Positions 1-8,590 of a DNA stretch of 44,876 nt are shown in pieces (the first letter of the stretch is position 1; each line of letters begins with the position of its first letter). This DNA is from Deltaproteobacteria bacterium (GTDB taxonomy: Bacteria > Desulfobacterota > Binatia > DP-6). The DNA lies in contig VBKG01000318.1 of assembly GCA_005879585.1 (NCBI GenBank), positions 1-44,876 on the forward strand. The letters are read 5' to 3'. The position numbers and the translations under genes were made by a program. The notes under the pieces are model-generated. The model saw nothing but the letters and a program-made list of their open reading frames with translations. It did no database searches and was not told where the DNA came from.

Positions 1-154
1 GCGTGTCGAGGCCCGGCGCGCGTGCGCTGGACCGCCCGGTGTGCCGCAACCGAGGTGCGGAACACGGCGGTGCGAGCGGAATCAGTCGCCGACCAACCTG
101 CGCACCGTTTGCTCCCTCCATTCATCTGGCGTATGGAGCCCCGTCCCCTGCAGC

Positions 155-1012
155 ATGGTGCTCGTGCGGCGACATCGACGCGCGGTCGAGCTCGCGCTGC
201 TCGCGCTCGTGGCCTACCTCGGCGCGCTCGGCGTGAGCACCGGCGTGCGCGGTGCGCTCGAGACGGCACCGACCGACGTGCCGGACGCGAACATCGCAAC
301 GGATCCGGCGCCGCGGCCGCTCGAGCCGCTCGCGAGCTATGCGGTGATCGCGGAGCGGGATCTCTTCAACGCGTCCCATCGGACACCGTCGCGGCACAGC
401 GTCGGGTCCGGCCGGCTGCGCCTGTGGGGCGTCGGCTTTCGCGGCGGGGAGGCGCGCGCGGTGATCGAGGACACGGCGAGCCACCGGCAGGAGCTCTACC
501 GGGTGGGCGATTCGGTCGGGGACGCGCGCCTCGCCGCCATCGACTGGGACCACGTGACGCTCGCGCGCCCGCGCGGCCAGGAGACGCTCGAGCTCGCGAC
601 GCCCGAGGGCGGCGCGCCGGCGCGGACCGACGCCGCCACGCCCGACAGCGTGCCGGCGCCTGCGGCGGACGAGCGCATCCGGCGGACGGCGGAGAACGCC
701 TTCATCGTCGACCGGCGCGAGATCACCGGCGCCGCCGACAACATGAGCGGGCTCCTGACCCAGCTCCGCGCGGTCGCCGAGGTCACGGAGGGACGGCCCG
801 CCGGGTTCCGGCTCTTCGAGATCGCGGGCGGCAGCCTCTTCTCGCGGCTCGGGCTCCTTGACGGCGACGTCGTGCAGCGGGTGAACGGCACTGCGATCGG
901 CGATCCCGCCGCCCTTCTCGGCTTCCTCCAGCGGCTCAAGACCGAGCCGCGCGTGGCCCTCGACATCGTGCGGGGCGGCGTGCCGCGCACGCTCGTCTAC
1001 GACCTCCGATGA
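155..1012 (+). CDS. gspC: Type II secretion protein GspC
   Basis: GspC is the inner-membrane clamp protein that links the inner-membrane platform to the secretin in type II secretion. The product from the ATG at 155 (285 residues) has a short basic N-terminus (VRRHRR) and one membrane helix (ELALLALVAYLGALGV). The periplasmic homology region follows (ERDLFNASHR, then LRLWGVGFRGGEARAVIED), and the C-terminus is PDZ-like (LFSRLGLLDGDVVQRVNG, about residues 225-280). An in-frame start at 41 exists, but the extra 38 residues look non-coding. The stop overlaps the gspD start as ATGA. Identification rests on this architecture and on its position directly before gspD. The 154 bases upstream show no gene I can support. 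Confidence 0.88.
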   Translation: MVLVRRHRRAVELALLALVAYLGALGVSTGVRGALETAPTDVPDANIATDPAPRPLEPLASYAVIAERDLFNASHRTPSRHSVGSGRLRLWGVGFRGGEARAVIEDTASHRQELYRVGDSVGDARLAAIDWDHVTLARPRGQETLELATPEGGAPARTDAATPDSVPAPAADERIRRTAENAFIVDRREITGAADNMSGLLTQLRAVAEVTEGRPAGFRLFEIAGGSLFSRLGLLDGDVVQRVNGTAIGDPAALLGFLQRLKTEPRVALDIVRGGVPRTLVYDLR

Positions 1013-3006
1013 GACGGACCCTCGCGGGCCTCCTCGTCCTCCTCGCCTGTGCCGCGCGCGCGGCCGACGAGGCCACCATCGCGCTCAACTTCCAGGACGT
1101 CGAGCTGCCCGTGCTCGCCAAGTTCGTGAGCGAGGTCACCGGACGGAACTTCATCATCGACGACCGCGTGCGCGGCAAGGTGACCATCCTCTCGCCCACG
1201 CGCATCACCGCCGACGAGGCGTACGTCGTCTTCCAGTCCGTCCTGCAGGTGAAGGGCTTCACCACGGTGCCGAGCGGGACGTTCGTGAAGATCGTGCCGG
1301 CGCGCGACGCGCTCGCCGCGGGCTCGCACGCCACCGACGAGGTGGTGACCCGCATCCTGCCGCTCCACCACGCCGACGCGGCGGCCGTCGTTCCCGTGCT
1401 GCAGCCGCTCGTCTCCAAGGACGGCCTGCTGACGGCCTACCCGGCGACGAACACGCTCGTGGTCGTCGACGCCGCGGCCAACGTCGAGCGCGTCGCAGGC
1501 CTGCTGCACGACCTCGACGCGCCGTCGAGCGAGCGCACCGTCGAGAGCGTCGCGCTGCGCTTCGCGCCGGCGGACGAGCTCGCCCAGCGCGTGCGCGAAG
1601 CCTTCGCCGGCGACGCCGCCGGCGCGCGCGGCCTCCGCGCCATCGCCGACGCCCGGACGAACACGCTCGTGCTCGTCGGCAGCGCCGACGACGTCCGCCG
1701 GGCGCGCGCCATCGCCGCGCGGCTCGACACCCCCGCGCCGGCGGGGTCGACGCGCGTCAATGTCTATCCGCTCCGCTACGCCGACGCACCGAGCCTGGTC
1801 CGCGTGCTCTCGCAGCTCGTGGGCGGCCCGGCGCCACCGCCGCAGGAGCCGCGGCCGCACGGCAGCTCGCTCGCGCGCGGCCGCGCGCGCCTGACCGAGA
1901 CGGCCGTCGGCTACGACGGCGGTATGGGCGCACCGCCCTCTCCCGCCGCGCCGCCGCCGCAGCCCGAGCCCGCCTCCGCCGGCGCGGCCGCCGCCATTCC
2001 GCTCGAAGCGCCCGTCCGCATCACCGCGGACCCCGCGACCAACACGCTCGTCGTGAGCGCCACGCCCGAGGACTGGACGACGCTCCGCGGCGTCATCGAG
2101 AAGCTCGACGTCCGCCGGCGCCAGGTCTTCGTCGAGGCGATCATCCTCGAGGCGACGATCGACAAGCTCCGCTCGCTCGGCGTCGAGTTCCAGGGCGGCG
2201 CGGAGCTCGACGGGCACCGCGGGCTCGCGCAGGCGAACCTGTCGCTGCCCGCGGGCGGTGCGCTCGCCGATCCGACGTCGATCCCGGGACTCATACTGGC
2301 CGCGGCGAGCAACAAGATGGTCAAGCTGCCGGACGGCCGTGAAGTGCCGGCGCACACCGTGCTGCTGACGGCCCTCGAGACCGACTCCGACCTGAACGTG
2401 CTCTCCGCGCCGAACATGGTCACCACCGACAACGAGGAGGCGGAGATCGTCGTCGGCCGTAACGTGCCGTTCGTCGCGAGTCGCGCCACCAGCGCCACGA
2501 ACCTCCAGAACCTGTTCACCACGATCGAGCGGCACGACGTCGGCATCATGCTCCGCATGACGCCGCAGATCACCGCCGACGACTTCGTGCACCTCACGCT
2601 GTTCGAGGAGGTCTCGGACATCGACCCGACGTCGGTCGGCGACCCGACCCAGGTGGGGCCGACGACGACGGTGCGCACCGCGAGCACGGCCGTCGCGGCG
2701 CGGAACGGGCAGACCGTCGTGATCGGCGGGCTCCTGTCGGACACCCTCCGCCAGGATGAGCGGGCGGTGCCCTACCTCAACAAGATCCCGGTGCTCGGCG
2801 CGCTGTTCCGCCGGCGCGACGGTCGCCGCATGAAGACGAACCTGCTCGTCTTCCTGACCCCCCACGTGATCGCCTCCGACGAGCAGATGGCCGACACGTC
2901 GGCCGAGCAGCGCGACCGCATGCGGGCGGCGATGCCGAAGGCGCTCCGCGACCGTCCGCCGCTCACCGGCCCGTCGTGGCAGCCGCGCGGACGGGAGCCA
3001 CGGTGA
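1009..3006 (+). CDS. gspD: Type II secretion secretin GspD
   Basis: GspD is the outer-membrane multimeric channel of type II secretion. The 665-residue product begins with a Sec signal peptide (about residues 1-19, cleavage after ARA). The N0 domain follows (ALNFQDVELPVLAKFVSEVT, then NFIIDDRVRGKVTI), then N1-N3 ring domains with the repeated TNTLVV signature near residues 148, 222 and 345. The secretin domain covers about residues 375-625 and includes the LSAPNMVTTDNEEA segment and the family signature VPYLNKIPVLGALFRRR. A low-complexity Pro/Gly/Ala loop lies inside N3 (about 280-330), as in many secretins. Start and stop overlap gspC and gspE by 4 bases each, so the genes are probably translationally coupled. 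No pilotin gene is visible nearby. Confidence 0.97.
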   Translation: MRRTLAGLLVLLACAARAADEATIALNFQDVELPVLAKFVSEVTGRNFIIDDRVRGKVTILSPTRITADEAYVVFQSVLQVKGFTTVPSGTFVKIVPARDALAAGSHATDEVVTRILPLHHADAAAVVPVLQPLVSKDGLLTAYPATNTLVVVDAAANVERVAGLLHDLDAPSSERTVESVALRFAPADELAQRVREAFAGDAAGARGLRAIADARTNTLVLVGSADDVRRARAIAARLDTPAPAGSTRVNVYPLRYADAPSLVRVLSQLVGGPAPPPQEPRPHGSSLARGRARLTETAVGYDGGMGAPPSPAAPPPQPEPASAGAAAAIPLEAPVRITADPATNTLVVSATPEDWTTLRGVIEKLDVRRRQVFVEAIILEATIDKLRSLGVEFQGGAELDGHRGLAQANLSLPAGGALADPTSIPGLILAAASNKMVKLPDGREVPAHTVLLTALETDSDLNVLSAPNMVTTDNEEAEIVVGRNVPFVASRATSATNLQNLFTTIERHDVGIMLRMTPQITADDFVHLTLFEEVSDIDPTSVGDPTQVGPTTTVRTASTAVAARNGQTVVIGGLLSDTLRQDERAVPYLNKIPVLGALFRRRDGRRMKTNLLVFLTPHVIASDEQMADTSAEQRDRMRAAMPKALRDRPPLTGPSWQPRGREPR

Positions 3007-4619
3007 CCGCCCTCGAGGACGAGGCCGCTGCACGGCTCGCGATTCCGGTCGAGGTGCTCGAGCGCGCCCGCGCGCGCTGCCGGGAGGGCGGCACGCTCGC
3101 CGACGCGCTCGCGGCGCTCGGGGCGGCCGAGACCGCGGCCTTCACGCGGGCGCTCGCCGATGCCGCCGCCCTGCCGTACGCGCCCGTCCCCGCTGCGCTG
3201 CCGGCCGCCGAACTGATCGACGCGCTGCCCTTGCCCTACGCGCGCCGTCATGTCGTCCTGCCGCTCGCTCGCAATGCCGACGGCGTCGAGGTCGCGATCG
3301 GTGACCCCGGGGCGCTGGCCCCGCTCGACGACCTTCGGCTCCTCTACGGCGGCCGCATCGTGCCCGTCGTCGTCCCGCCGCCGGCGCTGCGCGATGCGAT
3401 CACCCGGGCGTACAACGCCGCCGCGCGCTCGGCTGCCGACACGATGGAGGCGATCGAGGAGGAGCGGCTGGAGCTCGCCGATGCGTCGGAGGACGCGCTC
3501 GCCGAGCCGCTCGATCTCCTCGAGGCCGGCGACGAGGCGCCCGTCATCCGCCTCGTGAACGCGCTCTTCTGCCAGGGGCTCAAGGACGGCGCGAGCGACA
3601 TCCACCTCGAGCCGTACGAGCGGACCGTCACGGTCCGCTTCCGCGTCGACGGGATCCTGCACGACGTGCTCGCACCACCCATCCGGCTCCACCCGCGCCT
3701 CGTCTCGCGCCTGAAAGTGATGGCGCGGCTCGACATCGCGGAGCGACGGCTCCCGCAGGACGGTCGCATCCGCGTCCATGTCTCGGGCCGCGACGTCGAC
3801 GTCCGCGTATCCATCGTGCCGACGGCGTTCGGCGAGCGCGCGGTGCTGCGCCTCCTCGATCGCGCGGCGGCGCCGCTCGAGCTCGAGCGCCTCGGGCTCG
3901 CACCCGCGCTCGCGGCGGCGGTGGACGGGATCCTCCGCCAGAGCCACGGGCTCCTCCTCGTCAGCGGTCCGACCGGCAGCGGCAAGACAACGACGCTCTA
4001 CGCGGCGCTCCGCCGCCTGGCGAACGGCGAGCGGAACATCCTCACGATCGAGGATCCGATCGAGTACCAGCTCGGCGGCATCGGACAGATGCAGGTGAAG
4101 CCGGCGATCGGCCTCGACTTCGCGAGCGGGCTCCGCGCGATCCTGCGCCAGGATCCGGACGTCGTCCTGGTGGGGGAGATCCGCGACCGGGAGACCGTCG
4201 AGATCGCGCTGCGGGCTGCCCTGACCGGGCACCTCGTCTTCTCGACCCTCCACACCAACGACGCGGCCGGCGCCGTGACGCGGCTCCTCGACATGGAGGT
4301 CGAGCCGTTCCTCATCTCCTCCTCCGTGCTCGCCGTGCTCGCGCAGCGGCTCGTGCGCGTACGGTGCACGGGCTGCGAGGCGACGGGCTGCGCCCGATGC
4401 CTCGGCACCGGCTACCGGGGCCGAACGGCGATCCACGAGCTCCTCGTCGTCGACGACGCGGTCCGCGCCCTCGTCATGGCGCGTACCGACGCCGCGACCA
4501 TCCGCCGCCACGCGGTCGCCGCCGGCATGACGACGCTCCGCGACGACGGCCTCGCGAAGGTGGGCGCCGGCGTCACGACCGAGGCCGAGGTGCTGCGCGT
4601 CACGCAGGACGAGCGCTGA
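3003..4619 (+). CDS. gspE: Type II secretion ATPase GspE
   Basis: GspE is the cytoplasmic hexameric ATPase that powers pseudopilus assembly. I chose the GTG at 3003 (538 residues) because it overlaps the gspD stop as GTGA, the pattern used across this operon. The N-terminal MshEN-like domain spans about residues 1-130. The catalytic domain shows the Walker A motif GPTGSGKTTT (about 322), the Asp box LTIEDPIEY, Walker B LRQDPDVVLVGEIRDRET and the His box TGHLVFSTLHTNDA. The zinc-binding tetracysteine is unusually compact: C455, C458, C463 and C466 lie in a 12-residue stretch before GTGYRGR, whereas most family members have a longer loop between the two CxxC pairs. All nucleotide-binding residues look intact. 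Confidence 0.96.
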   Translation: MTALEDEAAARLAIPVEVLERARARCREGGTLADALAALGAAETAAFTRALADAAALPYAPVPAALPAAELIDALPLPYARRHVVLPLARNADGVEVAIGDPGALAPLDDLRLLYGGRIVPVVVPPPALRDAITRAYNAAARSAADTMEAIEEERLELADASEDALAEPLDLLEAGDEAPVIRLVNALFCQGLKDGASDIHLEPYERTVTVRFRVDGILHDVLAPPIRLHPRLVSRLKVMARLDIAERRLPQDGRIRVHVSGRDVDVRVSIVPTAFGERAVLRLLDRAAAPLELERLGLAPALAAAVDGILRQSHGLLLVSGPTGSGKTTTLYAALRRLANGERNILTIEDPIEYQLGGIGQMQVKPAIGLDFASGLRAILRQDPDVVLVGEIRDRETVEIALRAALTGHLVFSTLHTNDAAGAVTRLLDMEVEPFLISSSVLAVLAQRLVRVRCTGCEATGCARCLGTGYRGRTAIHELLVVDDAVRALVMARTDAATIRRHAVAAGMTTLRDDGLAKVGAGVTTEAEVLRVTQDER

Positions 4620-5809
4620 TGCCGGTATTCGCGTATCGCGCGCTCCGGGCGAGCGGTCGCGCCGAAAGCGGCGTCATCGACGCGGCGAGCGTGCGCGGCG
4701 CCTGGCAGGCGCTGCGCGCCCGCGGCGTCTTCCCGACCGACCTCGCTCCCGAAGCGATGCGGCGAGCCGGGCGGCGGGTCGCACCGGCCGATCTCGCGGT
4801 CGCAACCCGGCAGCTCGCGACACTCGTCGCCGCGGGACTCCCGGTGGCGGACGCGCTCGAGGCGGTGGCGGAGCAGGCGGGGGACGCGTCGTTGGGCCGC
4901 GCGCTCACGCTCGCACGCGGCCGGCTCGGCGATGGCGAGCCGCTCGCCCGGGCGCTCGCCGCGAGTCCGCGCGTGTTCTCCGCTCTCTACTGCGACGTGG
5001 TCCGGGCAGGCGAGGCGAGCGGCGCGCTCGCGACGGTGCTCGAGCGGCTGGCCGACCACACGGAAGCGACGGCCGCCCTGCGCGCGCGCGTGCAGGCGGC
5101 GCTCACCTATCCGGCCATCATGACGGCGGCCACGGGCCTCGTGCTCGCGTTCCTCCTCGTCTGGGTCGTACCGCAGGTGGCGCAGCTCTTCGCCGACACC
5201 GGCACGCCGCTGCCGCTCGCGACGCGCGTGCTCCTCGGCATCGTGACCGTCGTTCGCGCGACATGGTGGGTCCTCCTGCTGCTGGCGGTCGCCGCCGCAG
5301 TGGCCGGGCGTCGCGTCCTCGCCTCGCCGGCGGGGCGGGCTCGCCTCGACGCGATGCTGCTCCGCCTGCCGCTCGCCGGGCGGCTCGTGGTGCGCGCCGC
5401 CGTCGCCCGCTTCGCGCACACGCTCGCGACGCTCGTCGCGAGCGGCGTGCCGGTCGAGGCGGCGCTCGACGTCGGCACCACCGTCCTCGGGAACCGCGCG
5501 CTCATCAAAGCGGCGGACGCCGCACGCGCGGCGGTACGCCAGGGAGAAGGGCTCGCCCCCGCGCTCGCGCGCACGGGCATCTTTCCGTCTCTCCTCGTCC
5601 GGCTGGCAGCGGTCGGCGAGCGGGGCGGGAGCCTCGCCCCGTCGCTCGAGCGCGCTGCACGCAGCTACGAGGCGGAGGTGGATGCCGCCGTGTCGGCCGC
5701 CACGGCGCTGCTCGAGCCGATCCTGATCGTCGTCATGGGCGCCGTCGTGCTGCTTCTCGTCGTCGCGGTGCTCGTGCCGATCTTCACGCTGAACCAGGTC
5801 GTGCGATGA
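4619..5809 (+). CDS. gspF: Type II secretion inner-membrane platform protein GspF
   Basis: GspF is the polytopic platform protein that couples the GspE motor to pseudopilin insertion. The 396-residue product starts MPVFAYRALRASGR, typical of the family, at an ATG overlapping the gspE stop by one base (TGATG). It contains two copies of the cytoplasmic GspF domain (about residues 65-185 and 268-390), each containing a LATLVAxGxPVxxAL-type motif. Three membrane segments are visible: LVLAFLLVWVVPQVAQL, then WVLLLLAVAAAVAG, and the C-terminal ILIVVMGAVVLLLVVAVLVP. Length and domain pairing match the family. It overlaps gspG by 4 bases. Confidence 0.96.
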   Translation: MPVFAYRALRASGRAESGVIDAASVRGAWQALRARGVFPTDLAPEAMRRAGRRVAPADLAVATRQLATLVAAGLPVADALEAVAEQAGDASLGRALTLARGRLGDGEPLARALAASPRVFSALYCDVVRAGEASGALATVLERLADHTEATAALRARVQAALTYPAIMTAATGLVLAFLLVWVVPQVAQLFADTGTPLPLATRVLLGIVTVVRATWWVLLLLAVAAAVAGRRVLASPAGRARLDAMLLRLPLAGRLVVRAAVARFAHTLATLVASGVPVEAALDVGTTVLGNRALIKAADAARAAVRQGEGLAPALARTGIFPSLLVRLAAVGERGGSLAPSLERAARSYEAEVDAAVSAATALLEPILIVVMGAVVLLLVVAVLVPIFTLNQVVR

Positions 5810-6219
5810 GGCGACGCGAGGGATTCACGCTGCTCGAGGTCATGGTCGTCGTCTTCATCCTCGGCTTGCTCGCGACGATCGTCGCGCCGAAGATCATGGG
5901 CCGCACCGACGACGCCCGCCACACGAAGGCCGTCGCCGACATGAAGGGCATCGAGCAGGCGCTGAACCTCTACCGGCTCGACAACAGCGGCTACCCGACG
6001 ACCGACCAGGGACTCCAGGCGCTGGTGTCGCGGCCCGCAACATCGCCCGTGCCGCGCCAGTGGAATCCGAACGGCTACCTCGAACGCGTGCCGCTCGACC
6101 CGTGGGGCCGGCCGTACGTGTACCTGAGCGACGGCGCCCGCTTCACGCTCAAATCCTACGGCGCCGACGGCGTGGAAGGCGGCGAGGGCAAATTTGCCGA
6201 CATCGACAGCCGGGACTGA
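5806..6219 (+). CDS. gspG: Major pseudopilin GspG
   Basis: GspG is the main subunit of the type II secretion pseudopilus, processed by the prepilin peptidase and assembled in the inner membrane. The 137-residue product has a five-residue basic leader (MRRRE), the processing motif GFTLLEVMVVV with Glu at mature position 5, and one hydrophobic helix. The GspG-specific globular region follows: DNSGYPTTDQGLQALV, then PLDPWGRPYVYLS and a C-terminal Asp/Gly-rich loop near residues 115-125 that corresponds to the calcium site of the family. The start overlaps the gspF stop as ATGA. No prepilin peptidase gene is present in the window, so processing must rely on one encoded elsewhere. Confidence 0.97.
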   Translation: MRRREGFTLLEVMVVVFILGLLATIVAPKIMGRTDDARHTKAVADMKGIEQALNLYRLDNSGYPTTDQGLQALVSRPATSPVPRQWNPNGYLERVPLDPWGRPYVYLSDGARFTLKSYGADGVEGGEGKFADIDSRD

Positions 6220-6718
6220 GGCCGGACGCCGCCCTCGAGGCTTCACCCTCCTCGAGCTCGTGGTGGCGCTCGCCGTGATCGCGCTCAGTGCCGGCCTGGT
6301 ATTGCCGCGGCTCGACGACATCACCGGACGGCGGCTCGACGCCGCCGCTCGCCGTTTGGCGGACAGCCTCGCTTACGCACGCGACCGCGCGATCCTCGGC
6401 GGGCGGCCGATGCGGCTCGTCGTCGACCTCGATCGCGGGCGCTGGGAGCTCGGCACGCCGGCGCACGATGCAACGACCATCACGCCCGATGCCTCACCAC
6501 TCGGCCGCGCGAGCGTGCTGCCCGCCGGCCTCCGCATCGTCGCGGTGACCGCCGGCGGCGCGCCACCGGCGACCCGCGGCCTCGCCGCCCTCGACCTCGA
6601 GCCCGACGGCGACGCGTTTCCCGGCCGCATCGACCTCGACGATCGCTCGGGCCGCCGCGCGAGCGTCGTCGTGCCGGCCGCGGGAGGGCGGCCGTTCGTC
6701 CACGGGTCCGACGGATGA
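6194..6718 (+). CDS. gspH: Minor pseudopilin GspH
   Basis: GspH is a minor pseudopilin near the pseudopilus tip. The 174-residue product has the prepilin motif RGFTLLELVVALAVIAL with Glu5, a membrane helix to about residue 40, then a GspH-type globular domain (LADSLAYARDRAILGGRPMRL and a beta-rich tail). The start is probably the TTG at 6194, lying 26 bases inside gspG behind a GAGGG stretch; no ATG or GTG lies closer to the leader. The leader of about 16 residues is somewhat long but normal for minor pseudopilins. Its stop sits inside ATGA at 6715-6718, which is probably the old start of the next gene (see gspJ). Confidence 0.85.
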   Translation: MPTSTAGTEAGRRPRGFTLLELVVALAVIALSAGLVLPRLDDITGRRLDAAARRLADSLAYARDRAILGGRPMRLVVDLDRGRWELGTPAHDATTITPDASPLGRASVLPAGLRIVAVTAGGAPPATRGLAALDLEPDGDAFPGRIDLDDRSGRRASVVVPAAGGRPFVHGSDG

Positions 6719-6737
6719 CCTCGGCGCGGGCCGAAGC

Positions 6738-7190
6738 TTGCTCGTCCGTCTCGCCGCCGAGCTCGAAGCGGCCCGCCGCCCGGGTCCGGGCGAGCGCTTC
6801 GTCCTCGAACCGCCGGCCGACGGTGCGCCGCCGTGGTCGTCGCTCAGCTTCCCGACGGCGGCGCGCGGGCCGGCTGCGGGCTCGACGCCCGCGGGCGACA
6901 CGAGCGTCGTCTCGTACCGCGTGGACGCGGTTGCCGGACGGCCAGGCGTGGGCACGCTCGTGCGTCGTGAGGCCCTCGCACCGGTTCCGGCATCGGAGCC
7001 GCCCGCGGTTCCCATGCTCGCGGGAGTCCGCGCGCTCCGCATGCGCTGCCTCGACGGCGGCGGCTGGCATAGCGTCTGGCAGGGCGACGAGCTGCCGCGC
7101 GCCGTCGAGATCGCGATCGGTCAGGACGACGGCCATGGCGGCACGGAGGAGCTGACGACCGCGGTCGCGCTCCAGGCGGCGTCGCCGTAG
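6738..7190 (+). CDS. gspJ: GspJ-like minor pseudopilin lacking its N-terminus
   Basis: The body of this frame looks like the globular domain of GspJ, a minor pseudopilin: LVRLAAELEAAR, then TSVVSYRVDA, a LVRREAL strand, PMLAGVRALRMRCLDGGGW and PRAVEIAIG. The prepilin leader, Glu5 and hydrophobic helix that must precede this are absent. The only in-frame start is a TTG at 6738, at roughly residue 40-45 of a normal GspJ. An ATG at 6715 overlaps the gspH stop exactly as other starts in this operon do, but it reads in another frame and soon becomes non-coding. I infer that a deletion of a non-multiple of three removed the leader and helix. If the sequence is real, the product should not be processed or assembled. 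Confidence 0.62.
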   Translation: MLVRLAAELEAARRPGPGERFVLEPPADGAPPWSSLSFPTAARGPAAGSTPAGDTSVVSYRVDAVAGRPGVGTLVRREALAPVPASEPPAVPMLAGVRALRMRCLDGGGWHSVWQGDELPRAVEIAIGQDDGHGGTEELTTAVALQAASP

Positions 7191-7199
7191 CGGAAACCC

Positions 7200-8590
7200 A
7201 TGCGCATCCTCGCGATCGAGATCGGTGACGGCGAGCTCCGCGCGGCGCGCGCGCTGCGGACGTTCGGTTCGGCGCGGCTCGCCGGCGTCGAGCGGATCCC
7301 GTTCGCCGACGCGTCGGAGCTGCGCGCCGCGCTCGAGCGCCTCGCCGCGTGGCACCCGCAGGTAGTCGTCGCGCTCGCCCCCGCGGCGCTCGTGACGCAC
7401 CGGATCCTCACGCTTCCCTTCGGCAGTCGACGGCGGGTCGCGGCCACGCTGCCGCTCGAGCTCCTGGGCCAGCTGCCCGCCGCGCCGGAGGACCCAGTGA
7501 TCGCGTTCGAGCCGCTCGCCCACACCGAGGCCGGGACGGTCGTCCTGGCCGCGGCAGCACGGCGGGCGGACCTGGAAGCGTCGATCGAGCCGCTCGTCGC
7601 GGCGGGGCTCCCGCCGGCGCGCGTCGAGCTCGCGCCGATCGCCGTCTGGAGTCTGATGCCCGACGCCGCCGGTGACGCGGCAATCGTCGTCGCGGACGGC
7701 GAGCGGAGCGCGCTCTCGGTCCGGCGGGGCGGCCGGATCGTGGGGCTCCGTGCGCTCGGGACACCGGCCACCGAGCCGGTCGCTCTCGCCGCCGAGGTGC
7801 GCTGGGTGCTCGCCGCGCTCGGCGGCGCGCCGCCGACGATCGTCGCGACCGTGCGCTCGGGACACCGGCCACCGAGCCGGTCGCTCTCGCCGCCGAGGTG
7901 CGCTGGGTGCTCGCCGCGCTCGGCGGCGCGCCGCCGACGATCGTCGCGACCGGGGCCGACCGCGCACGCATCGCCGCGGCGCTCGACGCTCGACCGCTCG
8001 CCGATGTCGACGACGCGTGCGCCGCCGTGGCGGGTGCGGCGACCGGTGGGCGTCACGGCGTCGCATTCGACCTCGGCCTCCGGCCGTCGGGTACGTCGCT
8101 CCGCCGCGTGGCGGCGCTCGCTGCCGTCGCCGTGGTGCTCGCGTGCCTCGACCTCGGCCTCGCGCGCTACGATCTCGCGCGTCGCGACGTCGCGCTCGTC
8201 ACCGCGATCGAGCGCACGGCGGCCGAGGCGATGCCCGGCACCCGGTTGGTCGCGCCGCGCGCGCAGCTCGAGGCGGCCGTCGGCGGTGCGGTGCGGCAAC
8301 GGACGCGCCTCGGGGGTGGGACGACCGTGCTCGAGATCCTGCGCGAGGTCTCGACCCGCGTGCCGCCGAGCGTGAGCCTGGACCTCGACCAGCTCACGAT
8401 CGAGGGCGAACGGCTCGACCTCCGCGGGCACGCCGCGAGCTTCGACACGGTGGACGCGCTCCGCCGCGCCCTCGCGAGCGCACCGTTCCTGAGCGACGTG
8501 ACCGCCGACGAGACCCGCGCGACGGTCGACGGCCGCGGCGTCGAGTTCCGGCTGCATGCAGCGCGCCGCCCGAGCGGAGCGAGCTCGTGA
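7200..8590 (+). pseudogene. gspL: GspL, frameshifted by a 101-bp tandem duplication
   Basis: GspL is the inner-membrane assembly protein whose cytoplasmic domain recruits GspE. The first part (7200 to about 7850) encodes the actin-like cytoplasmic domain (MRILAIEIGDGELRAAR, then VVVALAPAALVTHRILTLPF). The second part, in another frame from about 7898 to 8590, encodes the rest of it, a membrane helix (VAALAAVAVVLACLDLGLA) and a periplasmic ferredoxin-like domain. The frames are separated by a perfect 101-bp tandem duplication. Removing one copy restores a single frame of 429 codons ending at the same stop, which overlaps gspM as GTGA. Without repair the frame reads into unrelated sequence to 8375 and lacks the membrane anchor. 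Confidence 0.85.
7748..7952 (+). repeat. Perfect 101-bp tandem duplication inside gspL
   Basis: Positions 7748-7851 and 7849-7952 are identical over 104 bases at an offset of 101. The 3-base overlap CCG is the microhomology at the junction. Flanking bases differ on both sides (T against A on the left, T against G on the right), so the boundaries are sharp. The unit length is not a multiple of three and therefore breaks gspL. Confidence 0.95.

Noticed and set aside
997-3033. 678-residue open frame antisense to gspD
   Set aside because: High-GC shadow frame; the plus strand carries a complete secretin with recognised motifs.
7748-7952. Programmed frameshift in gspL
   Set aside because: No slippery heptamer or stimulatory structure is needed; the 101-bp duplication explains the frame change exactly.
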